Shown piece after piece: positions 46,204 to 58,319 of a DNA stretch of 64,000 nucleotides. Within the stretch, counting starts at the first letter, position 1. The number at the start of each line of letters is the position of its first letter. The notes under the pieces are model-generated. The model saw only the letters and a program-made list of their open reading frames with translations, was not told where the DNA came from and did not search any database. The position numbers and the translations under genes are program-made. Source of the stretch: Nymphaea colorata (Eukaryota > Streptophyta > Magnoliopsida > Nymphaeales > Nymphaeaceae); contig NC_045150.1 of NCBI RefSeq assembly GCF_008831285.2, positions 17,250,600-17,314,599 on the forward strand, read 5' to 3'.

Positions 46204-48293
46204 TTAACTATAATCGCTTTTAACTAATAAATGGATGGCATATTATGATAGAAATCTTTTCATTCTTGCTAAGAAATGTCAAAGTTGAATTCTCCTTATT
46301 AATTGTAATCATTTTTGACTTTGTAGTTTAATAACATAGTATGGTCTCAGTTGAAAATTAGTCATGGACCATTACTTATTGTTATTTAGTACAATAATAT
46401 CAGTTACTCATTGTTATTTAGTACAATAATATCTAACGGTCTTCATTTGTACTTGCTTCCAAGTTCTGCAGTTAATTGCATGATGGCCTAATTTGAGTGT
46501 TATTACTTATTGATGTAGCAATTAAAGAAGTTCTGTTTTTGGAAGTATAAATATTTATGTGTTCCCAGACATGGAAAATACACAGTAGAATTCATGCACC
46601 ATTTGCTTGAAGAAGCTCGACGCCACAAGGACAACAATGATCGGAAAATGGACAGCTCTAATTTGTTGTTATGATGCTCATACATTTTTCTGCTGAGCTT
46701 TCTTCCATTTCACTGTCCATGAAAAATAATATATTGTGGATGTTCTCATATTCCCAATTTCAGCCTTTCCACATTTTTTTCAGTTACCACTTTGTTAATC
46801 TTGTAAATTGTATTCAATGTTTTTTAAATATGACTACTCAGGCAAATCTCTACCAAATTGCATCACATACACTAGTATTGAACTCTTTACCTTCATCAAG
46901 ATCTTTCTGTGTTTATTTATTCCAAGTTAATGATTAATGAGTGTTGGTCTCCAATTTGGGTCTCCTATATGTACAGTTACATTCTGTGTCAAAAACTACT
47001 ATTGCTTTTTGTATATTTCACTTTTTTCAATCTGTAACATGCATGCGCTTGAGATTTTGAGTGGCTTTTCTTCTTTGATCCACAAAGTGTTCATGTGAAG
47101 AGGGGAGTTTCTAGTGTATATTTTTTTCTTTGTGGCTTTTTTAGCTTTTATATGTTGTATCCAGAAATGGCAAGAGCATTGCTTCCTTTTCACTTATTCA
47201 TTAACTTTTCATTTTGTATGTGAGATGTTGTATGTCAGAGGATCAAGTTATGGCCAGTAAAGTTGCCTAAAAATGGAGAGGAATGTTATGATCGCACTCT
47301 TTCCAAAATGCATTTTAGGGAGAATAAATGGGACAGAACATATTGAGAAAATTAAGATGGGTGGTGTACAAAGGTAAAACCATCTTCTTTCTAGGAAGGC
47401 ATACTTTCTTGAGCTGAGTTGTGATGACAATGGCATCAATTAATAAACCATTGATTGTCAAAGGGATCAGCAACTTTACGGAGTACTAACAGGTGTCATT
47501 TTTTTAGAGATGTTCATACACGATTTATAACTTGATGGTGGATGTTTTTGAGATGAATCTTCACAGCTACATTTGTAGGTTGTAAATAATTTTCTGATAA
47601 CATTTCAATACAACCCTCACAAGAAATGACATGTAATTTAACTGGCATATTGCCTAAAAATTTGATTTTTTTTTTGTTCATTTTGCCTTCTGTATTTTTG
47701 TTAATCCAAAATCTGATGCATAGAGTGTTCATCTCTCTCTCTCTCTATTTGTTTCAGTAGTCTATGTTTTTGTTTTGTTGGTATCGATCTAGATTATACA
47801 TTTGAAACCATCCTACTTTCAAATTAGAAAAAACTGGGTTACCAGCTATATAAGGAGCACTGTTTTGTCTTCAAACTAAAAAAGAGACCTATCGCAGTGG
47901 AGGAATCACTGCTGAAAGAACTTTTAGCAACAACTTCTACCATTGTAAAAAACTCAAGGAGTTGTTACCAATGATGTTATTGGCAATGACCCTTGCCTAA
48001 AAAATGACTTTTCCCCATGCTGTAAAGGGCAAGGACAATCTGAGCTATTCACTTGTGCAAGAGTAGTTGCCAGTAAGTTTATTGGCAACAGCATTATGAC
48101 TCTTGGCTATGGTAAAAGACGTTGCCAATAGCATGTATTCTAGTTGTGGTTATACATAAGCGGGCTAGACCCAACTCTGCTCATATCTTGTCGTGCTTGA
48201 GCTCTGCTCAAGCGCAAATTGTGCTTTAAAGGGTCAGTTCAAACTCCACTCAATAAACCAAGACCTAGCTTGTGCTCAACACTTTTCCTTTTA
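46204..48293. other. Spacer with isolated exon-like pieces, no assigned gene
   Basis: At 46519-46673 (+) a frame after TTGATGTAG reads LKKFCFWKYKYLCVPRHGKY and on to LLEEARRHKDNNDRK and a stop; it looks protein-like and has an acceptor, but I do not recognise it. At 47275-47370 a frame with LGRINGTEHIEKIKMGG ends before GTAAAA, also unrecognised. A 32 bp-period direct repeat (TTGTTATTTAGTACAATAAT) is at 46379-46433. The rest is AT-rich. Confidence 0.35.
46513..46673 (+). other. Exon-like open frame of unknown family
   Basis: It follows a plausible acceptor (GATGTAG) and stays open to TGA at about 46671-46673. The encoded C-terminus includes KYLCVPRHGKYTVEFMHHLL and EEARRHKDNNDRK, with an amino-acid mix unlike random AT-rich translation. 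It sits about 300 bases after the CLPR4-like fragment on the same strand but is not part of CLPR4. The family is unknown to me. Confidence 0.3.
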
Positions 48294-48831
48294 CTTAAAA
48301 GGTGAGACGTAGTCACTTTTCTTATTTCTCTCCACATGCTCTATCTTTTCGTCGTCATGGTTCCGTTGCTGTGCAAATTAGGAGGCGTTAATTAGTAACG
48401 CTGTGACGAATACAATAATCACTCCTAAGTTTCTAACTCCTCCCATTTGATGAATTGGAGGGATGAGCAAATTCAATATTTCCTTAACAAAAAATAAAGA
48501 TGTAGAAAGCAAGGCCTCAAGGACGGTGAATAGCTGGTTGGGGTGGAGTATGCATGGACAGCGTGGCATAGCTTCGATTTTCATGAGTATTATTTTGCTG
48601 GTCTGCTAAAAATGAGGATGCTCCGTCGAGCGGAAGGCAAACCACTGCTCACCCAAGCGGCGATGAAGCCTAGGGAGAAGGGGAATAAGAGGACCTTCAT
48701 GCCTCATTTTCGGGCAAGAGGGTTGTCAACTGCTTGCTTACCCTAAAAGATGTAGAAACCCAAGGGGAGACGCTAAACTAGTTCAGCAATCTCCAAAAAT
48801 TTATGAAAGTGACTATGTCTCACCTTTTAAC
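48294..48831. mobile_element. Non-autonomous DNA element with about 26 bp terminal inverted repeats
   Basis: The left end (C)TTAAAAGGTGAGACGTAGTCACTTTT at 48294-48320 is matched in reverse complement by 48806-48831 with one internal difference (ACGTAG versus ACATAG). TA flanks both ends, which would fit a mariner/Stowaway-like TA target. The inside is GC-richer than the surroundings and includes a frame at 48543-48746 (+) of unknown nature. No transposase is present. Confidence 0.65.
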
Positions 48832-50777
48832 TATAAAACGGACAGACTCAAGCTCATTTAAGCAAGCACAGTATTTTTGTAGCTGACTACATCATTTTGG
48901 CTGGCAACTGAATGCTTTGACGCTTTTTTTTTTCTTTTTTTTTTTAAGTAACACCACCGCCATGGCACTTGTACAAACAAAAAACAACAATTCATTATCC
49001 TGTTAGATAATTTAGTTTTTTTGTTTTACGTGATTTAGTCAATACGCTTGTGCACAAAATCAACCCAAATGAAAAGGAAAAAGAAAAGATTGGGAATGAT
49101 GGAATGAATAACCAGATTAAATATTTATAGCTAAAGAAGGAAAAAATCAATGACATGTGAAAAAACGAAAAAGAAAAATAGGCAAGAGAAGAAATCAGGG
49201 CCTGGAAGCCCCGATGGCTCAGGATAGCAAAGAATCAAAATTTTCGGTTACTTTTCCAATGAATCTGTAACTGAGTATATAAGCCGTGCTCCCTCCATTT
49301 AATGACCCTTTGCCTAGTTGTTTTTAGCACCCGACTGTCCAAAATTGACCTACTGCCTGAAGATCTGGAAGACAAAGAGGAATAGAAAGAGACACGGAGA
49401 CTGTTCCCGCAAGAAACCTATTCAGGAAATATATATATGCAAGGATGTCATCCGATAGGATTTGAATCCGACATACACTTTTTGTTTTGGAGATTCATAT
49501 ATTCAGATTCAGATTTAGATATGAATAGATAAAAAATATATTTAAATCTGGATCTGAAGTCCGACTTTACAATCAAAATGCAGATCCAAAATAAGATTTC
49601 ACAATCCGATCGAATCCAATTTCCAATTTTGCATTAATATCCAAATCCAAATTTTTAATCGAATTGAGACCCAACCATTTTGAAAATATAAGAGCATTGT
49701 TCAATAGGATATTTATTTAAAACTGAATCTAATTTGAATATGATCAAATGTCATTTCTTAAATTTAAATTTATTGCAATTTTAATCAAATATTTATTTTT
49801 TTTAGAACAGTTTGACCGGATATCCTTATTCAAATATATGCTGCCTTTCATCTCAATTCATGTTTTTATGATGTTACTTTTCTTTTTTTCTGCATGTTCC
49901 AGAAAAGAATAAAAAATTCTTGAATCGAGACTAGCTCGATGATGGAAAAACTTTGTTGAAAACAGTTAAAAACTTTTTTTTTGGTCGGCATATGTGTCTT
50001 AATTCCCACCCACCTAATGCTGAAAAAGAGGTTTCTTCTTCTCCCACCTGCCATGTATTCAAGTTGATCTGACACCGATGTGCCGTTGCCAATGTGCTGC
50101 GGTCGTCCAGCCGGAATTAACAGATGGAAAAGGGGTTTCCTCAAACAATCGGCCGGATTCATCTGACAAAAAGGGAGTTTCCAGTGACGCGCTCCATTTA
50201 TCGTCGTCTGTTGCTGCAAGCATGCACCAAACCTATGCAAATAAGTGGATACATTTAAGAGACAAAAAGGGGATTTCGCAAAGGGCGGCTTTTCCTTGTC
50301 AGATGAAAATGATGTTTTGCCATCGTGAATCAGTTTATCAATGAAAACGATGCTTTATTTAGATCGATCAGTAGTTTTTGCTGCCTTTTGCTGTTGAGTC
50401 GATAAGTCATTGAGTAAAAAGTGGTTGTGAAACAAAAGAACTGAATGCACAATCTGTATTTAGAAGTGAAGGACACTATCTTGTTTTTGTCATGATCAAT
50501 GGCTAGGAGGGAGAAGGTTTATGGAAATGGTCATATAGGATTGCTTTCAGTCCCATCAAACACCTAAGAAAGTAGTAGTTGTGTTTTATTTGTGTACCCT
50601 GCATCAAACACAACATGACGTTGGAATAGGTAGAAAAAAGATTCCCTTCCACTGTATTCCAAAAGCCTTTGTTCAGTGGTCAACGCAGCGAATTTTGTAT
50701 TATCCAACGTCGACATTAGGAATATTAATACTCAAATAGTTTGCTGTACCCACCCTTAATAAACGTGCTGGAGGGGG
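48832..50777. other. Spacer with a cryptic ATCC-word repeat, no gene seen
   Basis: Between about 49450 and 49700 the sequence is rich in GATTTGAATCC, CAGATTCAGAT and AATCCAAATCC words, like the repeats at 9675-9870 and 31870-32165. Frames at 49866-50240 (-) and 50078-50344 (+) overlap each other and resemble no family. T-rich runs lie at 48923-48946. Confidence 0.45.
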
Positions 50778-51350
50778 GTGCTTCTATTAGTGTTATTAGA
50801 CCTGCCACCATTGAAGAACACGTTGAACCATGAACTTCTAGATGACATATACGCAGAAGGAAAGAAACATGGGCGCAAGTGTGATATAGCTCACATCTTT
50901 GAAGGTATGCTTCTTGCAAATTACCTCATATGTCTGCACCTCTGTTTCTCATACCTATATATATATTATGGCCGAAGTGAAAGGTAGGCGGTCATGATTA
51001 TGTGTCAATCCCTACGTCCTGAACCTTGGAGGCAAAGGAAGGAAGAAGCCGTGGCTGCCTGCACCTCTATGACCTCGTTACTGGGCGGCCAGCTTCTTTT
51101 AGTTGTTTCTCCATCTTATGGTCTGAAGGGAGGGGCAGAGGCAGCTGTAGGACTGTTTTGTGCACATTTATATTTATGGAATAATTACATAGTGTTTTGT
51201 TTGGTTCAAAATTTAAAGTATTACTGCCCTTCAGCGAAGGAACTTTTGGAAATTAAAGAAAAATGTTCTTACAACCCAACAGTTTTGCAAATCCTAACAG
51301 AAGGCATTCACAATGGTAGACGCACCGATGGCTTTGCTAAACAGTGAAAG
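50778..51350 (+). other. Two exon-like frames of unknown family
   Basis: A frame from about 50800 reads HELLDDIYAEGKKHGRKCDI then AHIFE and meets GGTATGC, a donor-like site, near 50906. A second frame, after CCTTCAG near 51236, reads KELLEIKEKCSYNPTVLQIL and on to IHNGRRTDGFAKQ and a stop at about 51347. Both are on + and look protein-like, but I do not recognise them and cannot show that they splice together. Confidence 0.3.
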
Positions 51351-52475
51351 GAAAAAAGGAAACATCTTTTCAGTTCATATGTATGTGTACATCTCCTGAG
51401 TTCCCTAGCAGAAGAATTCTTTGGGCGTGCCAATTCGACTGCTCGCCAGCAATTAGCGGCTTTTCATAAAAGATAATAAGACTGCATCTTCTTGGATGTA
51501 TCCATGGAGGCGGAGGTAAATCTATGGAGAAGCTTAGTCATCATCAAAGAGGGGCCAGCAAGGTAAAATTTTCATCATTTAACTTCTCACACAAGCTTTC
51601 CTTTTTCTTTTCTTTCTTTCGGTAATTCGATAAGAGGTTGCAACCTAACACCCTTTCCCCCATCGCTGTGTTCAAGGCTGTCAAACGGTTCGTTTCTTCC
51701 CTTTAAAATGAGTAGTTTTCATTGATTCTTCACCACAAAATGATGACATTCATCGTTAGGGTAGCCATTCCTTTTCTTTCAATTAATTAAATATCAAAGA
51801 AGGACAAGAATGGAGCACAAAACGCTAAGGTTATTGAATCAAATTACTCAAAATGTCAACCAATAATTGTATTGGGCATGGTTATGTCATTCATGAAAGA
51901 AAAATAAGCCAGCGCAGTCACAGTCTTCCAAATCAAATAGCAATGTATATTGCTTCCTTCTAATTAATGCTTTATTTTTTTAGTATCATTGTTGCCATTT
52001 TTTTTAGCTAATTCTATCCTTCCTTTCAGTCCAGTTGTACAAACAACCACAGAATCACGGTCTTTCAATTGTTAAAGGTTGTTAATGTCATGTTGTATTT
52101 TGGTTCTAAAATGTTTGTTCTTGCTTGTTTGGTAATTACTTTGTTTAGAAGAGTACTCTAATCTATTAAAGAAAACAACTGATAAGAAATTATCTTTGCC
52201 TATTGTAATTGAAAATATATGAATCCATACTGCCTATATGTGAGTAGAGAGAGAAATAAGGTTTGATGATGTATATATTGAATTAAGTCGAACCATAATA
52301 CCCAGCCTGGGCCTGCCCGACCAGCCCATTTTTTTCTTTTTTTTACCCGGCCGGCCCTTAGGTTTGATAGCGGAATAAACTGTGCAATATACATGATTTT
52401 CTTTTGGCATATGCAAACCATTCACATCGAAGCCACCCTACACATTTTTAAATTGCAACATTCTCAGAGAGAGAG

Positions 52476-52520
<45 letters not shown>

Positions 52521-52589
52521 GAGAAATAAAAATTAACATAACATTAACATAAGTCCAACAAAAAGTTGAATCTGAAAAGTGATTACATC
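51351..52589. other. Spacer with compound microsatellite
   Basis: No gene recognised. A GGCC-word fragment (CCTGGGCCTGCCCGACCAGC ... CCCGGCCGGCCC) is at 52301-52360. A compound (GA)n(GT)n(GA)n microsatellite lies at 52465-52523. Confidence 0.55.
52465..52523. repeat. Compound (GA)n(GT)n(GA)n microsatellite
   Basis: Perfect GA run, then about 11 GT units, then GA again, ending GAGGGAG. Confidence 0.95.
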
Positions 52590-53215
52590 TAAAGATTAGC
52601 TCTTAATTCCTGTAAGAAGTTGGAGGTACCACCATTTCCCCATAGGTTACTGGAATTAACCAGACATCATACAAAATAGAGGATGTCACGCGCTGAACTA
52701 AGACAGTTTCATTCCTATAAATAATATCGTTTCTGGAGTTCCAAATGCCCCATATGTAAACAGTCATTCTCTAAATGGTATGCCATTTCTTTTTGTTTCT
52801 CACTCTAACTGGTCCATGGATCAGGTTCTGAATTGTAGATATGTTTGTGACTTCAATATGAGGCATAGACCAGGTAAGCGCATAAAGATCTTGAGACACT
52901 TGACAAAACCACATCAGGTGAGTGGTAGACCTCAGTACAATAACATAAAAGACACTTGTTCCGAAGGTGAAAACCAGATCTTATGAGGTTATTTTAGTCT
53001 GAATGTGGTCCAATAGAATAAACATGCAAGAATTTTGGATCATCGAGTAGGACCCCCAGCCCAAAGGAGGTTATGAGGAAACCAATTGACACCAGTTGGT
53101 TGAAGCAAGCTATATGCACGATGTATAGAGAAACACCCTTCGTAATCTCGTGCCCATGAAAAAAATGCTCTATGAAATAAATCCGTCTTGAAGGGTGAGA
53201 GGGGAGAGAGTCAAT
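52590..53215 (-). pseudogene. LINE (non-LTR retrotransposon) C-terminal relic with zf-RVT region
   Basis: Read on the minus strand in several frames, the order is that of the C-terminus of plant LINE ORF2 after the reverse transcriptase. First come FSIHRAYSLLQPTGVNWFPH and NLLWAGGPT, then NNLIRSGFHLRNKCLLCYCT, then a piece like MWFCQVSQDLYALTW. The last part is VYIWGIWNSRNDIIYRNET with VQRVTSSILYDVWLIPV. The conserved WxxWxxRN motif is present. Stops and shifts interrupt it, no polymerase domain remains upstream, and no poly-A tail was identified. Confidence 0.8.
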
Positions 53216-54892
53216 TCTTTCAAAAAATAAACCTAAATCTGAAAGTATGACTATAATTATACCTGCATTCGCATTGAAGCTACCCTGAATTTTTTAGTGG
53301 TTCTTCATGCACTTTTTATTGGTTGTTCACTGAACACATCTGCCAACCATTTTATATATTTTTTTTGACATCTTTCAACCATTCAATAGTATGATATAAA
53401 CTATCTCTGATATTTCAATAAAAGAGTATTTTGATTATTTCCAATCCTTGGCATGGTGTCTTGTGTTAGGACCTAGCATATGATGTGTTCTGAAAGTGAC
53501 CAAACGTTTGTAATTTAACATATAATTTTTTTTGTGTTTGGATTGTTTTCCAAGAGTGTCCTGTTAATTTCCTCCCTCAGAGGATTAATATTTCATATTC
53601 ACAAGAACGCATTCTTAGGTTGTTTGGGTGGCAAAACTCATTTTTTGAGGTAAAAACCGATTCTTCCTTCTAAGACACTGTCTCATAAGAGTTTGGATGA
53701 TAAGAAGTGCAAGTTTTACCAAAAATTAATTTTTGGAAGAAAATATTTTACCAAAATTAATTAAAAACAAAAAACTGTTTTGATTCTATATCCAAACATA
53801 CAAATCTGTTTTGCAAAACTAATAAAAAAATAATTTTTAAAAAACTATTTCTCGTTAAACGTTTTTTTGTAGTGTGCCATTAAAACGCTAGCAGATCTTA
53901 GACTGAACGTACTGGAATATTTCTGCAATCTTTCACAAAATTATACAAAGTGGCTCCATTCTTGGTAAAATAGTAAATCACAAGTCAACTCTTAAAGATC
54001 AAGAAACGTGCACTCAACTTTTGGGATAAATCTCAATGAGTTGCTTCGGCATGTAAGTCACTAAAATTATAAGGAATAATTTACATAGTTGCCCTTTTGT
54101 TGAAAATTATCCATTTCATTTTTCTCTTCATTTGGAGATAATTTAGATTGAGATGAGCAATTTTGTAAATTATCCCTTTATTTTAATGGCTGCTGCCACT
54201 GTAGCTTCTTAAAACCATTAATACATAAGTCGCTGATTTTCCATTGGCCCGTTCAGTGCCACGACAAATCAATACTTGGGAGACACCCCTTGGAGTCTAG
54301 GCTTTACCTTTTCCTCTTTAGAAATTAGGACTTTATCCAACACTTGAGCGCTCTACCTTGTCAATTAGAGTGTAATCCTTTGCAGCTTTAGTAGTTTTCA
54401 TGGAAATCAGATAGAAGAACATTTCAAGGACTCGCCGCCCGATCAGTGAGTCTTGAAGGGTCAGCTCAGCTGCACAGCCTCACTTAGGTGAGCGGGGAGG
54501 TTAGTGTAACAGAGAACCAGAGATCCGATGCAAATAATCAGTCGAAGGAGCAGAGCTTAGACCTGGCGGGCACACTCACTCTAACGGCATACCTTTTGGG
54601 AACAGCTGCTTAAGCCATTAAGTGTAGGTGCTTTCCAGAGGTTGCAGATGATAGTTGTTCCTATTTGACCCTAAACTGATCGATCTACCCAGGTTCAAAT
54701 GAGCTCTACCAGGCCTTCGAGGACCGAGCCCACGTACGTGGCAAAAATATGGGAACGACTTGTGGCTAGGGGTGAAAGGCCAACCAAGATCGGATATAGA
54801 TCGTTTTCTCGAAATCGATTCCAAAAGGAATCTCGGTGCATCACAAAAGACCCGATCAATAAGTAGTTTAATATTATATGTCTGAAAGAGAA
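53216..54892. other. AT-rich spacer, no gene seen
   Basis: From 53615 to 53880 the sequence starts AGGTTGTTTGGGTGGCAAAA and is A-rich inside, like a MITE with undetermined ends. The part 54240-54620 is of more even composition. No coding similarity was found. Confidence 0.45.
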
Positions 54893-54900
54893 GTCCACTT

Positions 54901-55320
54901 AGGGCTGCACAACAAGTGAGCCAGCTCAAGCTCGACTCGATCGAACTCACTCATTGAAGCTCAACTCGAACCGACTTGTTTATTAACATGTTGACTCAAG
55001 TTCAAATGTATGCTTGAAATTTAAACAGTGATCGAGTTGAAAACTCCTGACTCGACTATAGAATGAATATTGAATTATAATGAGAAAAAATCTAAACAAG
55101 TAAAAACTAAATGAGTTAATCGAGTTAGACAAGTTAAATGAAACAAGACATGTTTAACATGAATGAGTTCAGTGAGTCGAGTTTGAACCCAATGTTGTAT
55201 CATCAAGTCGAGCTTGCGCTTGTTCTGGAGCTTGATTCGAGTTTGACCTTGAGTTTTTTGAGTGATGCCGACTCGAGCTGACCCAACTAGAGCTCGACTT
55301 GACTCGTGCATGCAGCCCTG
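54901..55320. mobile_element. hAT-type MITE with 8 bp target duplication
   Basis: Starts AGGGCTGCAC and ends GCATGCAGCCCTG, so the ends are inverted. The flanks are GTCCACTT (54893-54900) and GTCCACCA (55321-55328), sharing six of eight bases, which fits the 8 bp target duplication of hAT elements. The inside is built of CTCGA-rich words (GCTCAAGCTCGACTCG, TCGAGCTTGCGC), themselves partly inverted between the two halves. At 420 bp with no transposase it is non-autonomous. Confidence 0.8.
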
Positions 55321-55328
55321 GTCCACCA

Positions 55329-58319
55329 CATATTACAAAGAACGAAACCCTATTTTTAGGTTTGGTATGAAACCAAGCCCTGGTCTGCCAAATCGAGGTA
55401 TAAATGAACAAGAAGGAGAAAACTGGAAAATCATTGGAATTTGGGAAATAGTTGGCTAATACAGGCGTCTAACTCGTTAATTATATGTCGGTTGATATCA
55501 ACTAATTTGAAAGGGCATTTTTTGTTGTTTTTTTTTCTATTTGTAGATAAAAGTTACATAGAAAATATAAATTAATCAAGATCAGAATATGCCTAACGAC
55601 AGGTTGTGAGCCAAACAGAAAAATATATACCATGTTTGAAAAATATATACCATGTTTGAAAAATATATACCAAGTTTGAAAATCCAGAAAACCAGTGTGC
55701 TTCATTTCTATATTTGTTTCAACATGTGTGATGGTCGATCGAGCAGAAAATTTCAATAGGTTGGTATGATCCTCCCCCATTTTTTGAAAAAATACGATCA
55801 CAGATATTAAGAAAAATAACTTAGCAAATAGTATAACTAAAATGTTTTCGCTGTTTTTCATAATTAAAAAAGAAACCAATTTTCTAAGCCTTTAACTCAC
55901 TAATATTTCATTTGTGTTCTTTTAAACAAAATCAACGATATCTCTCCCCCTCTCTTTCTCTCTCTCTCTCTCCCTCTCTCGCTCCCCCCCCCCCAAAAAA
56001 AAATAATTAAAATTGAATTATTGGTGCACTGTTCGGGATGTCCATTGTACATGAGGATCCACTATCCCTGCAAATGTTGCTGTTGTCTCAAAGATATGCA
56101 CAATGAGCTAGAATCAACAGATTAATTGGCACCATTTTGGGGATTTTGTTCAGTCCTGTTAGCAACCGACATGCACCACTTTTATTAATGACTTCCAAAA
56201 TATTTTTGTAAAAAACTTAATAGCCTCAATATTAACTAATTTTGAATAATTTACTGTGGAAATTTAATATCCTCCTACGTGTTAATTTCCAATCCTGCTA
56301 CCAATTAACTAAGTAAAAATGCCAAATTGTTTCATTCAGACAACAAGGAAGAGATGCTTCTATATTTATTCAGAAATTAGTATATAGCTTTTATTGTTCC
56401 TTTAAGCACCAAATTAATTAGATATCTTTAGGGAGTTCTAGACTTAAATATTGCTCTTTTAATATTATGGCAACATAATATAGTAAAACTAGCTAAGTGA
56501 TATACAGGTTCTTACGTAACAGATTATGTGCTTTTCACAAGGATAAACAATAGGATATATAGCAAAATATTAACAAAAAAATATACAACTGTTTGTCTCA
56601 ATAGAAATAAATTCAGCAATATTTGCAATTATTTGCTGCGTTAAGAATAAAATTCACATGAAATGGAGGCACTTTGGGCGTTACTCTCTTCCACTGTAAA
56701 ACATGGGGAAACAAATGGAGGCTCCTGAAATGATAAAGGTAGGGGCCTACCCCCAGCAAGCTGTTACTGTAACCAGATCCCAAAGGGAGGCACTAATTGG
56801 GACTTGTTATATATGCACTGTTTTAATATATTGTCTAGGAAGAAGAAGTTAAATTAATTTACGCATTATTGCACCGCGAACTACTCCATACATTAGATGG
56901 TCCGAGTAAATACATGTCTATGATAAACAACAAAATAAGTAACCAACACACAGAGACTACAAAATTTTGAGACCCACTTTGTAAACTTAATTGATTTCCT
57001 CCATCCCTACCCACTTAGTGTTACCTTTTAGTACTTCTTCATCATTTGAACCACTCAGATCCACATTTTATAGGTAACCCAATCGTTTTCTAATGCACTA
57101 TTCTCATTTAAAACATCTCATATTTCATCCTTTAATTTTATTTATTTTTCGAAGTAATTTAATTGCAAAACGTTGCATTCTTGGATACATGTTCTATATG
57201 AACACCATGTTCTCGTTGCAGTAACGCATGGCGTATTTATTTCATATTTGATTGCTGCATTTAAAGATCATTTCATATTTTCAAAGGCTATTATTGGAAC
57301 ATGTTTTTTTTTTATTTTTTTTCACAAAACTACTTGAAAGGTGCAATGAGAAGGATAGCATGGAATCATGAAAAAACAAAAAATTTACATCAACCCAGAA
57401 AAAGTCATGCAGAACCATCTGTTGAGTGGTCTGTTTCGAGTAATATTTATTTCAAAAACACTATTGCATAAATGAATGTACAATATTGTTAGAAAAAAAA
57501 TTAAAGATGTTGCGAACCTAAACTTTTGTGACCAATTTGTTTTATTGAAGGCAATTTTTTTTATTGAAGACATAGCACATGGAAATAATTTTTCAAACAT
57601 CCTAATTTTTATACTATTAAGCATCATTGCAAACTATACTGACAACAAACCACTATTATTTAGAAGATAAAATGAACAAGCAACCCAGTCAAATCTTAGA
57701 ATAAAAGGCATAAAAGTTCTCATTATTCTAGTCCTAAAAATTCTGGTAGATCTTGGAATGGTTTTCGCATAACAAGGCCATTTCAGTAATGTTCCAGCCA
57801 CATCGCCAGCCCTTTTATTTGCAATCACCTGAAAAGGGAAGATGGGGTGAGAAATTCGGAAAGTATTCCATACAATGGATGCTATTTACTTATTCCAAAT
57901 TATGTTAAGTAATTTGAAAGTCTTGTGTCACTACTGCACGAAACTGAGAGGCTCAATATATGGTTTCAAGAACAAATATGCACACAGAGACATTTAACAG
58001 TCACAAATACAACATTCATGAATATGAGAGAGAGTTCAGTATGCCACTCCGTGTATGTAACAAGCGTGTGCCGGATGTGGACCATACTATGATATGCACA
58101 TTTTCTTTCACGCCCAAACATTACATATGCATGTGCATGAGATAACAAATAGGTACGAAATAGCAAAGAAGTATGATATAATGTTTATGGGACAATAAAA
58201 CATTTACGAGATAATGAGATAACAAACAAACAAACGGATGTTTGAGATAACACTAATTGTTTATGAGATTACTAAAGATTTATGAGATAATGAGATAACA
58301 GATGGATGTATGAATGTAG
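55329..58319. other. AT-rich spacer with short tandem repeats, no gene seen
   Basis: Contains three copies of a 20 bp unit (AAAAATATATACCATGTTTG) at 55619-55680, and a C/T tract with C10 and A9 runs at 55941-56003. Near 58145-58310 is a loose repeat of TTTATGAGATAATGAGATAACA. No frame resembles a family; 57385-57627 (-) and its neighbours are AT-rich artefacts. Confidence 0.55.
55619..55680. repeat. 20 bp tandem repeat, three copies
   Basis: Unit AAAAATATATACCATGTTTG, with the third copy showing CAAG in place of CATG. Confidence 0.95.

Noticed and set aside
47880-48130. CACTA-type element (end word TTCTAGTTGTG near 48128)
   Set aside because: Only one possible end was seen and no matching partner or target duplication was found.
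54330-54620. Possible tRNA gene suggested by the phrase GAGCGCTCTACC
   Set aside because: No cloverleaf, no A/B box pair with proper spacing, and no T-loop GTTCGAATC-type sequence. No tRNA or rRNA was found anywhere in the window.
57385-57828. Several short frames on both strands
   Set aside because: AT-rich, overlapping, no motifs.
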